From Microbacteriaceae bacterium (GTDB lineage: Bacteria > Actinomycetota > Actinomycetes > Actinomycetales > Microbacteriaceae), in contig JAUZFY010000255.1 in assembly GCA_030840185.1 (NCBI GenBank), forward strand, positions 1-5,241: a stretch of DNA of 5,241 nt, written 5' to 3'. The notes under the pieces are model-generated. The model worked only from the letters and a program-made list of their open reading frames with translations. It was not told the origin of the DNA and did not search any database. Positions 1-5,241 of this stretch are shown here, piece by piece (the first letter of the stretch is position 1; every line of letters begins with the position of its first letter). Made by a program: the position numbers and the translations under genes.

Positions 1-998
1 GCGGGGTCGGTGATCGTGTTCTCGGAGTCCATGACCTCGAAGAACCGGTCGGCGGCAGTGCGCGTGTCGAAGGTCATCGAGAGCAGGAAGCCGATCGATT
101 CCACGGGCCAGCGCAGCACGGTCGCGGTCGCGAAGAAAGCCACCAGCTCTCCCTCGGAAATTTGCCCGGTCGCTGCGAGCCACACCCCGCCGAAAAGGCA
201 GAGGGCGAATGTCACGTCCGGCACAAGCAGCAGCCAGAGCCAGATGCCGGCAATCGCCTTGGCCTTCTCGATCTCGGTCCCGCGGAGGTCCTCGGCCTGC
301 GATGCGAAATTCTTCAGCGCGTGCGTGCCGCGGCCGAACGCCTTCAGCACCCGGATGCCGTGCACCGATTCCTCGACGGCGGTCGCGAGGTCGCCCGCCT
401 GGTCCTGGCTGCGTCGAGCAACCACGGAATACTTCTGCTCGAACAGGTAGCCGTAGATCCAGAGCGGGATTGAGCAGACCACGAAGATGAGCCCGAGAAT
501 CCAATCGATTCTGATCAGGAAGACGAAGCCGACCAGGATAGTGATCACATTGACGACGAACAGCACGATGCCGAACGAAATCCAGCGACGCACGAGGTTG
601 AGGTCGCTGACCGCCCGGGACAGCAGCTGGCCGCTCGGCCAACGATCGTGGAAATTGACTGGCAGATCCTGCAGTCGGTTGTAGAGGCTATTGCGCAGGG
701 TCGCCTCGACCTGGGTGCCGGGCTGCAGTACGAACCAGCGGCGGAACCAGATCATGATCGCTTCGAGGACACCGAGACCGAGCACCGCGGCGACCGGCCA
801 CCAGATCTGGCTGGCGTCGCCTCGCGACAGCGGGCCGTCGACAAGTGCGCCAAGCACCTGGGGGATCAATAGGGCGACGATGGCCGCGATAAGTGCGGAA
901 ACCATGCCGAGGTAAATGCGCGGCATTGCAGGTTTCGCATAGGGATAGAGACGAAGGATCGAGGCAAAAGTGCCGCTCTTCTTCTGGTCTGAAGACAC
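1..998 (-). CDS. ABC exporter half-transporter, N-terminal transmembrane domain (partial, runs off left edge)
   Basis: This is the type-1 exporter membrane domain of an MsbA/LmrA-like ABC transporter, which would use ATP hydrolysis to move a substrate out across the cytoplasmic membrane. The visible 332 residues have about six hydrophobic segments (roughly 28-53, 66-85, 139-162, 166-186, 252-275 and 285-306). Family motifs are the coupling segment around 105-135 (LYNRLQDLP, then SGQLLSR), the second intracellular loop [16 protein letters not shown] at 208-223, and [10 protein letters not shown] at 280-289. The frame is open to base 1, so the nucleotide-binding domain (Walker A, signature, Walker B) lies outside the window. 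I chose the GTG start at 998 because AAGGAA (1004-1009) sits 5 nt upstream and the protein then has a normal short cytoplasmic N-terminus. The substrate cannot be read from the sequence. Such proteins often work as heterodimers with an adjacent gene, which would be beyond the left edge. Confidence 0.9.
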   Translation of the reverse strand, partial: MSSDQKKSGTFASILRLYPYAKPAMPRIYLGMVSALIAAIVALLIPQVLGALVDGPLSRGDASQIWWPVAAVLGLGVLEAIMIWFRRWFVLQPGTQVEATLRNSLYNRLQDLPVNFHDRWPSGQLLSRAVSDLNLVRRWISFGIVLFVVNVITILVGFVFLIRIDWILGLIFVVCSIPLWIYGYLFEQKYSVVARRSQDQAGDLATAVEESVHGIRVLKAFGRGTHALKNFASQAEDLRGTEIEKAKAIAGIWLWLLLVPDVTFALCLFGGVWLAATGQISEGELVAFFATATVLRWPVESIGFLLSMTFDTRTAADRFFEVMDSENTITDP

Positions 999-1003
999 GT
1001 CTG

Positions 1004-1009
1004 TTCCTT
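1004..1009 (-). promoter_or_regulatory. Ribosome binding site of the ABC exporter gene
   Basis: On the minus strand this reads AAGGAA, 5 nt before the GTG at 998. It supports GTG as the start codon, since no ATG in the frame lies nearby upstream. Confidence 0.6.
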
Positions 1010-1019
1010 GCAGTATGGG

Positions 1020-1034
1020 TCGGCAAAAAGCCGA
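1020..1034 (-). other. Short hairpin with T-rich loop in the exporter leader
   Basis: The minus strand reads TCGGC-TTTTT-GCCGA, a 5-bp perfect stem with a 5-nt loop, 10 nt upstream of the exporter ribosome site. It is too short and in the wrong context for a classical terminator, but it could affect translation initiation. It may be chance. Confidence 0.25.
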
Positions 1035-1103
1035 GAAGCCGGAGATTTAAAAGGGTGCGAACGAGCGCAGGTGCGTAAACGATGAAGCGGGTGCGGGGAT
1101 TCA

Positions 1104-1128
1104 ACCCGGCGCGGACTGACCCGGCGCG
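1104..1128. repeat. 10-bp direct repeat, 15-bp period
   Basis: The plus strand has ACCCGGCGCG at 1104-1113 and again at 1119-1128, so the copies are about one and a half helical turns apart. They lie between the stop of the small frame and the exporter gene. A regulator binding site is possible, but short GC-rich repeats are expected by chance at this base composition. Confidence 0.35.
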
Positions 1129-1129
1129 A

Positions 1130-1210
1130 CTACCGCATTCCGACGTAGGCCGGGAGCGGACTGCCACCAACACGAACCGCGCCTGCAATTGCGAAAGTTG
1201 TGTATGACAT
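1130..1210 (-). CDS. Possible small protein or leader peptide, 26 residues
   Basis: A frame of 26 codons plus TAG starts at ATG 1210. The peptide begins MSYTTFAIAG and ends LPAYVGMR; it is mildly hydrophobic with little charge (two Arg) and shows no motif I recognise. The main evidence is the start signal: AGGAGG lies at 1217-1222 with exactly 6 nt before the ATG, the strongest ribosome site in the window and better than those of the neighbouring real genes. It sits about 130 nt upstream of the exporter GTG on the same strand and downstream of a possible terminator of the DDAH-like gene, so it could be the first cistron of the exporter transcript. It could be a free small protein, a leader peptide controlling the exporter, or the remnant of a decayed gene. 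Its product is unknown. Confidence 0.45.
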   Translation of the reverse strand: MSYTTFAIAGAVRVGGSPLPAYVGMR

Positions 1211-1216
1211 GAGAGT

Positions 1217-1222
1217 CCTCCT
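1217..1222 (-). promoter_or_regulatory. Consensus Shine-Dalgarno AGGAGG for the small frame
   Basis: The minus strand reads AGGAGG then ACTCTC then ATG, which is perfect anti-16S complementarity at optimal spacing. No other start codon makes use of it, so it is the reason to take the 26-codon frame seriously. Confidence 0.6.
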
Positions 1223-1289
1223 GGGATACGTATATTTTTCACCTGATGGCCACCCGACACGCCATTGAGGCGAAAATGAGCAGCCTTAC

Positions 1290-1319
1290 AGCTTATGACC
1301 AGTTGCTTCCCATTCGCAA
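1290..1319 (-). promoter_or_regulatory. Weak promoter candidate upstream of the small frame
   Basis: On the minus strand TTGCGA (1314-1319) and TAAGCT (1290-1295) are separated by 18 nt, resembling -35 TTGACA and the actinobacterial -10 pattern TAnnnT. Transcription would start near 1283 and leave a leader of about 70 nt before the ATG at 1210. The position after the hairpin at 1331-1359 is sensible. The match is partial and unproven. Confidence 0.25.
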
Positions 1320-1330
1320 CAAGATAATTC

Positions 1331-1359
1331 CGGTGCCTGCCCCGATAGTCGCGGCACCG
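1331..1359 (-). terminator. Possible terminator after the DDAH-like gene
   Basis: A 7-bp perfect inverted repeat (CGGTGCC at 1331-1337, GGCACCG at 1353-1359) with a 15-nt loop begins 9 nt beyond the stop codon at 1369. On the minus strand it is followed by GGAATTATCTTGTT, which is T-enriched but not a clean T-tract. The position fits a transcript end; the long loop and weak tail make it a modest candidate. Confidence 0.4.
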
Positions 1360-1368
1360 CTTCCGTGG

Positions 1369-2577
1369 CTAGCGGACGCGAACCGAGAGGCAGGTGACAC
1401 AGCCCTCGAGCTTCTCGAACTCCGTGATCTCGGTCGTGAGCACCCGGTAACCGAGCTCGGCGATGAGCTCAGCGCTGCGAGGGGCCGAACTCGACATCAG
1501 AACGGTGTCATCGGACAGCACGACAACCGCGGCGCCCTCGGCCTCCGGCACCGGCAGAAAACGGTGGAACAGGGATGGATCGTCGACGAGCGGCGCGAAG
1601 CCGATTACCGTGCCGTCGGGGAGCGCGGTGACGGTGCTCTTGAGATGCAACGCCTTCGTCACCGGAACGGCCACGACGACATAGCCGAGCGGGCCGGCGA
1701 TGGCCCGGAGCTGTCGGATGCCTTCCGAGTTGGTCCGGCTGCTGCGGCCCACATACACGGTCTTTCCGACCTTCAGCACGTCGCCTCCGTCGAGGGTTCC
1801 GGGAAAGTCGATCCGGGAGATGCTGAGGCCGAATTCCTTCGCCGTCTTCTCGGCCTCGGCGATTTCACCGCGGCGGGATTCCGCTCCGGGGTTCCCGATG
1901 ACCGCACGGTCACCGAACACGACGAGGGCGTCCTCGACGAAAACGGAGTCGGCTTGTTCGCTCGCGACCGGCACCTCGACGATCTCCCATCCCGCGTTCG
2001 CGAGAGTCGCGACGTATCCGTCCCACTGGGTATTGGCGAGGTCGACGTCGACGGTTGAGCGTTCGATGTGCGTGATCTGGCCGTCGGCGAGGTTGTCCGC
2101 GGGAGGCCGAACGAACGCGACGCGTCGCTCGCCGTCATCCGCGCTCCCGAGGATGCGACGCCAAACCGCGAGCCCGACTGTCATGGTCAGGATGGTGACC
2201 GCAACGACGAACGGCAGATTCGCCCCGATGAGGGTGCCGAACAGCTGGGCGACAATGTCGGTCGGCAGCGCCGTGCCGCTCGCTACCGCACCGATCGCGG
2301 AGCCGAGCAGCCCGCCGATCACGCCGGCGAGAAGCCCGCCGGCGAGGCGAAGATACCAGGTGCGATAGATGCCGGCGAGGGCGAACACCGCGAGGACCAC
2401 GAACGCGACGATGGTCGATCCGAGGAAGAAGTCGATGAGCTGGAAGAGATTCGTGGCGCTGCCGGCGAACAGCAGCATCGCCACCGCCGCGAGGGCGACG
2501 ATCGCGACAATGAGCGCGGAAACGATCGCGGCGGTGAACCTACGCAGGAATGGCACACGAGTCTTGGAGACAGTCAT
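1369..2577 (-). CDS. Membrane-anchored dimethylargininase (DDAH)-like amidinohydrolase
   Basis: The 402-residue protein has two parts. Residues about 14-38, 46-72, 78-100 and 108-138 are hydrophobic and give roughly four membrane helices. From about 152 to the end it is a DDAH-type domain of the guanidino-group-modifying superfamily, whose members hydrolyse methylarginines to citrulline and a methylamine. Recognisable blocks are DSVFVEDALVV (210-220), PGAESRR (230-236), TLDGGDVL (261-268), SRTNSEG (280-286), LHLKS (310-314) and GCVTCLSV (392-399). By alignment from memory with human DDAH1, the nucleophile is Cys396, with His311 and Asp263 as the other catalytic residues; all are present. I took the ATG at 2577, which has AAGG 9 nt upstream, rather than one 17 codons earlier, because the extra residues are encoded across the hairpin region. 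It follows purH with a 76-nt gap and probably is a separate transcript. The true substrate is uncertain: DDAH, or a related arginine-analogue hydrolase. The family call is firm; the membrane topology is predicted by eye. Confidence 0.9.
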   Translation of the reverse strand: MTVSKTRVPFLRRFTAAIVSALIVAIVALAAVAMLLFAGSATNLFQLIDFFLGSTIVAFVVLAVFALAGIYRTWYLRLAGGLLAGVIGGLLGSAIGAVASGTALPTDIVAQLFGTLIGANLPFVVAVTILTMTVGLAVWRRILGSADDGERRVAFVRPPADNLADGQITHIERSTVDVDLANTQWDGYVATLANAGWEIVEVPVASEQADSVFVEDALVVFGDRAVIGNPGAESRRGEIAEAEKTAKEFGLSISRIDFPGTLDGGDVLKVGKTVYVGRSSRTNSEGIRQLRAIAGPLGYVVVAVPVTKALHLKSTVTALPDGTVIGFAPLVDDPSLFHRFLPVPEAEGAAVVVLSDDTVLMSSSAPRSAELIAELGYRVLTTEITEFEKLEGCVTCLSVRVR

Positions 2578-2616
2578 GGGTCCTGACCTTAGGTGAGGTT
2601 TGCTATGGACCAGCTG

Positions 2617-2647
2617 TGCCCCGCGCACCGGTTTGACCCGCGGGGCA
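2617..2647 (-). terminator. GC-rich hairpin after purH, probable transcript end
   Basis: TGCCCCGCG (2617-2625) pairs perfectly with CGCGGGGCA (2639-2647), a 9-bp stem of mostly G-C pairs with a 13-nt loop. It starts 6 nt past the purH stop codon. No T-tract follows on the minus strand, which is common for putative actinobacterial terminators. It may alternatively stabilise the 3' end of the purine mRNA or only attenuate read-through into the DDAH-like gene. Confidence 0.55.
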
Positions 2648-2653
2648 TGCCCG

Positions 2654-4291
2654 CTAGTGGTAGAAGTGACGCTCCCCCGTGAAGTACATCGTGACTCCGG
2701 CGGCCTTCGCCGCCTCGATCACGTCTTCGTCGCGGATGGATCCACCGGGCTGCACCACCGCACGGACCCCGGCGTCGAGCAGAATCTGCAGGCCGTCGGC
2801 GAATGGGAAGAACGCGTCGGACGCGGCGACCGATCCGGCGGCTCGCTCGCCCGCCCGGCTCACCGCGAGTCGACACGAGTCGACCCGGTTGACCTGCCCC
2901 ATTCCGACCCCGACCGACGCGCCATCGTCCGCGAGAAGGATGGCGTTGGACTTGACCGCGCGCACCGCTCGCCAGGCGAATTCGAGATCGACCAGCGTCG
3001 CGTCATCCGCCGCCTCCCCGGAGACGAGGGTCCAGCCGGCGGAAGAGAATTCGTCGAAGACATCCGGCTGCTGCACGAGGAGGCCACCGCTGATCTGCCG
3101 GAACTCGGTGTCCTCGCGGCGGTAGCCGGTCGGAAGCTTGAGCAAGCGGAGGTTCTTCTTCGTCTGGAGCAGCTCGAGGGCCTCCGGGTCGAAGTCCGGC
3201 GCAATGACCACCTCGGTGAAGATGTCCTTCACCGTCTTGGCCATTTCGAGGGAGACCGTGCGGTTGGCCGCGATGACCCCGCCGTAGGCCGAGACCGGGT
3301 CGCAATCGTGAGCCCGCTGATGCGCGGAGGCGATCGGGTCACCGGCGCCCCACGCCACGGCGATCCCGCACGGCTGGGCGTGCTTGATGATCGCCACGGC
3401 CGGCTCCGTGAAATCGAACGCTGTGCGCAATGCGGCGTCGGCGTCGACGTAGTTGTTGTACGACATCTCCTTGCCGTGCAGCTGGGTGGCCTGCGCGATT
3501 CCGGCGCCGTCCGGGGTCACGTACAGGGCGGCATCCTGGTGGGCATTCTCCCCGTAGCGGAGCACATTCTTCAGGCTCGCGGAGATCTCGATCGTGTCGA
3601 CAAGCTCGGTTCGCCCGACCTGACCCGTCTGCACGGCCGGCTGCGCGGCCCGCACGCCGATGTTCGACGCGAAGAACGCGGCGACCGCCGTGTCGTACGC
3701 GGCGGTGTGGGCGAACGCCTCCCCGGCAAGGCGCTGACGCTGGGCGAGGGTAGTTCCGCCAAGCGCAATGGCCTTCTGCACCTGGGGGTAGTTGTCGGGC
3801 GAGACGACAATCGCCACGTTGGCGTGGTTCTTGGCCGCGGCGCGAACCATTGCCGGGCCCCCGATGTCGATTTGCTCGATCGCGTCGTCGCCGGTCACTC
3901 CGGAGGCGACGGTCTCGACGAACGGGTAGAGGTTGACCACCACGAGATCGAAGGGCCGGATCCCCAGAGCGGCGAGCTGTTCCTCGTGGCTGGCCAGGCG
4001 AAGGTCGGCGAGGATGCCGGCATGAACGGCGGGATGCAGGGTCTTGACGCGTCCGTCGAGGGTCTCCTGGAATCCGGTGACCGCCGCCACCTCGGTGACA
4101 GCGTGACCGGCGTTCGAGATGGTCTTGGCCGTTGATCCGGTTGAGACGATCTCGACGCCGGCGGCGGCGAGCGCGGCGGCCAATTCGAGAAGTCCGGTCT
4201 TGTCGCTCACCGAGATGAGTGCCCGGGTGATCGGGACGACGTCCCGGTTCCGGACGGGTTCTGATCCTGCGTCACGTGTGGGTGCACTCAT
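2654..4291 (-). CDS. purH: Bifunctional AICAR formyltransferase / IMP cyclohydrolase PurH
   Basis: PurH catalyses the last two steps of de novo purine synthesis in the cytoplasm: formylation of AICAR using 10-formyltetrahydrofolate, then ring closure to IMP. The 545 residues comprise an N-terminal MGS-like cyclohydrolase domain (about 22-215) with SVSDKTG (27-33), STGSTAKT (50-57), DGRVKTLHP (79-87), VVVNLYPF (117-124) and [14 protein letters not shown] (142-155), and a C-terminal AICAR transformylase domain with RYGENAHQ (244-251), [11 protein letters not shown] (272-282), the catalytic Lys302-His303 pair and the closing block ending TGERHFYH. The length is slightly above the usual 510-530 because of an N-terminal extension of about 20 residues. 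The ATG at 4291 overlaps the purN stop as ATGA, so translation is probably coupled; the only purine-rich ribosome site, GAGGAG at 4303-4308, lies 11 nt upstream inside purN. One small oddity is Gln305 after the Lys-His pair, where many bacterial homologues have Asn. No frameshift or damage is visible. Confidence 0.98.
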   Translation of the reverse strand: MSAPTRDAGSEPVRNRDVVPITRALISVSDKTGLLELAAALAAAGVEIVSTGSTAKTISNAGHAVTEVAAVTGFQETLDGRVKTLHPAVHAGILADLRLASHEEQLAALGIRPFDLVVVNLYPFVETVASGVTGDDAIEQIDIGGPAMVRAAAKNHANVAIVVSPDNYPQVQKAIALGGTTLAQRQRLAGEAFAHTAAYDTAVAAFFASNIGVRAAQPAVQTGQVGRTELVDTIEISASLKNVLRYGENAHQDAALYVTPDGAGIAQATQLHGKEMSYNNYVDADAALRTAFDFTEPAVAIIKHAQPCGIAVAWGAGDPIASAHQRAHDCDPVSAYGGVIAANRTVSLEMAKTVKDIFTEVVIAPDFDPEALELLQTKKNLRLLKLPTGYRREDTEFRQISGGLLVQQPDVFDEFSSAGWTLVSGEAADDATLVDLEFAWRAVRAVKSNAILLADDGASVGVGMGQVNRVDSCRLAVSRAGERAAGSVAASDAFFPFADGLQILLDAGVRAVVQPGGSIRDEDVIEAAKAAGVTMYFTGERHFYH

Positions 4292-4884
4292 GAGTGTGCG
4301 AGCTCCTCGAGGTCGATGGTTCCATTGGCGATGTCGAGCACGGCCTGCACCAGCAGTTCGCGCTCCACGGGCTTGATTCGTTCGTGCAGCGTGTACTCCG
4401 TGTCGTTCGGGAGCACCGGCACGCGACGCTGGGCGATGATCGGACCGGCATCCACGCCGTTGTCCACGATGATGATGCTCGCCCCGGTCTGATCGACCCC
4501 GGCGGCCAGCGCATCCCGAACACCGTGAGCGCCCGGGAACTCCGGAAGAAACGCGGGGTGCGTGTTGATGAGATTGGGGCTGAGCGCCTCGATGACCCGC
4601 GGCGGAAGCAGCTTCATGAAGCCGCTGAGAATGACGAGATCCGGCTGCCAGACCCGGATCTGCTCGAGGAGCGCGTCGCCCCAGGCAACCCGGTCGGGAT
4701 AGTTGGACAGGGCGGCGGCGAAGGTGGGGATGCCGTAGGCCTCCGCGTGTTCGAAACCCTCGGCATCACGGTCGGCTCCGACCGCCACCACCCGGGCCGG
4801 GAACTCCGCGTCTTCGGAGGCTTCGAGCAGGGCCCGGAGGTTCGACCCTCCGCCGGAGATCAGCACGACCAATGAGAGCACCAC
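4288..4884 (-). CDS. purN: Phosphoribosylglycinamide formyltransferase PurN
   Basis: PurN transfers a formyl group from 10-formyltetrahydrofolate to GAR, the third step of purine synthesis, in the cytoplasm. The 198 residues match the usual length. The N-terminal phosphate-binding loop is [15 protein letters not shown] (8-22). SGFMKLLPP (87-95) leads into the catalytic region, where Asn107 and His109 of INTHPAFLP and Asp145 of GVDAGPII correspond to E. coli Asn106, His108 and Asp144. The C-terminal HERIKPVE block is also typical. The start is a GTG at 4884, 6 nt after the upstream stop; a second GTG at 4881 is equally possible and would shorten the protein by one residue. The ribosome site is weak (TAGG within the preceding stop region), so expression probably depends on translation of the upstream gene. 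The stop overlaps the purH ATG by 4 nt, forming a purN-purH operon. Confidence 0.97.
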   Translation of the reverse strand: MVLSLVVLISGGGSNLRALLEASEDAEFPARVVAVGADRDAEGFEHAEAYGIPTFAAALSNYPDRVAWGDALLEQIRVWQPDLVILSGFMKLLPPRVIEALSPNLINTHPAFLPEFPGAHGVRDALAAGVDQTGASIIIVDNGVDAGPIIAQRRVPVLPNDTEYTLHERIKPVERELLVQAVLDIANGTIDLEELAHS

Positions 4885-4890
4885 CAGAGC

Positions 4891-5241
4891 CTATCGCGCG
4901 TCGGGCCGCCGTTCGCCGCGTCCGGTTGGGCGACCGGCGATCAGACCGATCGCCGCGGCGATCCCGATCTCGAGCGCGCCAAACAATCCGACAAGCCACG
5001 GTGACGGCCCGACATCGACGAGCCGGCCGGGTCCGGCGGAGCCGGCCGAAGCCCACGCGAGAAGGCCAAGCATGATGCCACCGACCGCCCCGATCAGCAG
5101 GCCGGTCACGATGAATGAGCGCGTGCCGGCCGCGGGGCCAAGGTCGCGAACGAGCCGGGGCCGAACGACAAGCGCGATGACAAACCCGGCGAGCACGGGA
5201 ACCAGCAGGCCGAGAAAGCCCCAGCCGAGGGCGCCGGCCGG
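4891..5241 (-). CDS. DUF6350 / PerM-like membrane protein, C-terminal part (partial, runs off right edge)
   Basis: The frame is open from base 5241 and ends at TAG 4891-4893, giving 116 visible residues. They contain three hydrophobic helices (fragment residues about 3-26, 43-65 and 82-102) and end in a short basic, Arg-rich tail. The segment GPGRLVDVGPSP (70-81) between the last two helices resembles what I recall of the DUF6350 family, to which the mycobacterial cell-division-associated protein PerM belongs. Position supports this: in M. tuberculosis perM (Rv0955) is directly followed by purN and purH, as here. The protein is an integral membrane protein of unknown biochemical activity. It lies 6 nt from purN and probably shares its transcript. 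The true start is outside the window; the GTG at 5196 is an internal valine codon. The membrane character is certain, while the family name is moderately certain. Confidence 0.75.
   Translation of the reverse strand, partial: PAGALGWGFLGLLVPVLAGFVIALVVRPRLVRDLGPAAGTRSFIVTGLLIGAVGGIMLGLLAWASAGSAGPGRLVDVGPSPWLVGLFGALEIGIAAAIGLIAGRPTGRGERRPDAR

Larger units (their letters stand above)
999..1129 (-). other. Leader/intergenic region upstream of the ABC exporter gene
   Basis: These 131 bases separate the end of the small frame at 1130 from the exporter start. They hold a 10-bp direct repeat near the right end, an AT-rich patch around 1046-1053 (TTTTAAAT on the minus strand), a short hairpin with an all-T loop at 1020-1034 and the exporter ribosome site AAGGAA at 1004-1009. 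I see no convincing -35/-10 pair. The exporter may share a transcript with the small frame or have a promoter I cannot recognise. Confidence 0.4.

Noticed and set aside
1041..1076. A TGCG...CGCA mini-hairpin followed by CCCTTTT on the minus strand as an attenuator terminator
   Set aside because: The stem is only about 4 bp and the T-run is four bases, too weak to support a terminator call.
688..1260. A 190-codon minus-strand frame spanning the intergenic region and the exporter 5' end
   Set aside because: It overlaps the exporter in a different frame, is Arg-rich without motifs, and its start has no ribosome site as good as those at 1210 or 998.
1246..2586. Long plus-strand open frames opposite the DDAH-like gene
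   Set aside because: They mirror the GC-rich third positions of the minus-strand gene, and their translations show no recognisable domain.
2578..2628. A 17-residue upstream extension of the DDAH-like protein to the start at 2628
   Set aside because: It would translate through part of the hairpin at 2617-2647, the added residues look non-coding, and the ATG at 2577 has AAGG at a good distance.
2600..4135. A 511-codon open frame on the plus strand opposite purH
   Set aside because: It is antisense to a clearly conserved purH, has low-complexity composition rich in Arg, Gly, Asp and Val, shows no family motif, and is explained by the GC codon bias of the real gene.
4294..4875. A 193-codon plus-strand frame opposite purN
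   Set aside because: It is an antisense shadow of purN, whose catalytic residues are all intact on the minus strand.
4891..5196. The right-edge membrane protein as a complete 101-residue gene starting at GTG 5196
   Set aside because: The frame stays open to the window edge and the GTG lies in the middle of a hydrophobic helix, so it is an internal codon of a longer protein.

Overview
The window is high-GC DNA whose third codon positions are rich in G and C. It reads as a chromosomal stretch of an actinobacterium. Protein style and gene order suggest a member of the Micrococcales such as the Microbacteriaceae, although that placement is inference. Every gene I can support lies on the minus strand, so transcription runs from the right edge of the window to the left.

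In reading order from the right: (1) The C-terminal 116 residues of a multi-helix membrane protein of the DUF6350/PerM type, with its 5' part outside the window. (2) purN, starting 6 nt after that gene ends. (3) purH, whose ATG overlaps the purN stop by 4 nt (ATGA). The order perM-like, purN, purH matches Mycobacterium tuberculosis Rv0955-Rv0956-Rv0957. PurN performs the third step of de novo purine synthesis and bifunctional PurH performs the last two, so both folate-dependent formyl transfers of the pathway are made from one transcript. (4) A 9-bp perfect GC-rich hairpin directly after purH, probably the end of the purine transcript. (5) A 402-residue protein joining about four membrane helices to a complete dimethylargininase (DDAH)-type hydrolase domain with Cys, His and Asp catalytic residues in place. 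(6) A 370-bp non-classical interval. It holds a hairpin that could end the DDAH transcript, a weak promoter candidate, a 26-codon open frame behind a textbook AGGAGG ribosome site, a 10-bp direct repeat and a small T-loop hairpin. (7) The N-terminal 332 residues of an ABC exporter half-transporter (the membrane domain), which runs off the left edge before its ATPase domain.

Most of the window is ordinary housekeeping sequence. The two things worth a second look are the membrane-tethered DDAH-like enzyme and the tiny frame with a perfect Shine-Dalgarno sequence between it and the ABC exporter, which could be an unannotated small protein or a regulatory leader peptide. I saw no RNA genes, insertion sequences, CRISPR arrays or signs of recent transfer.
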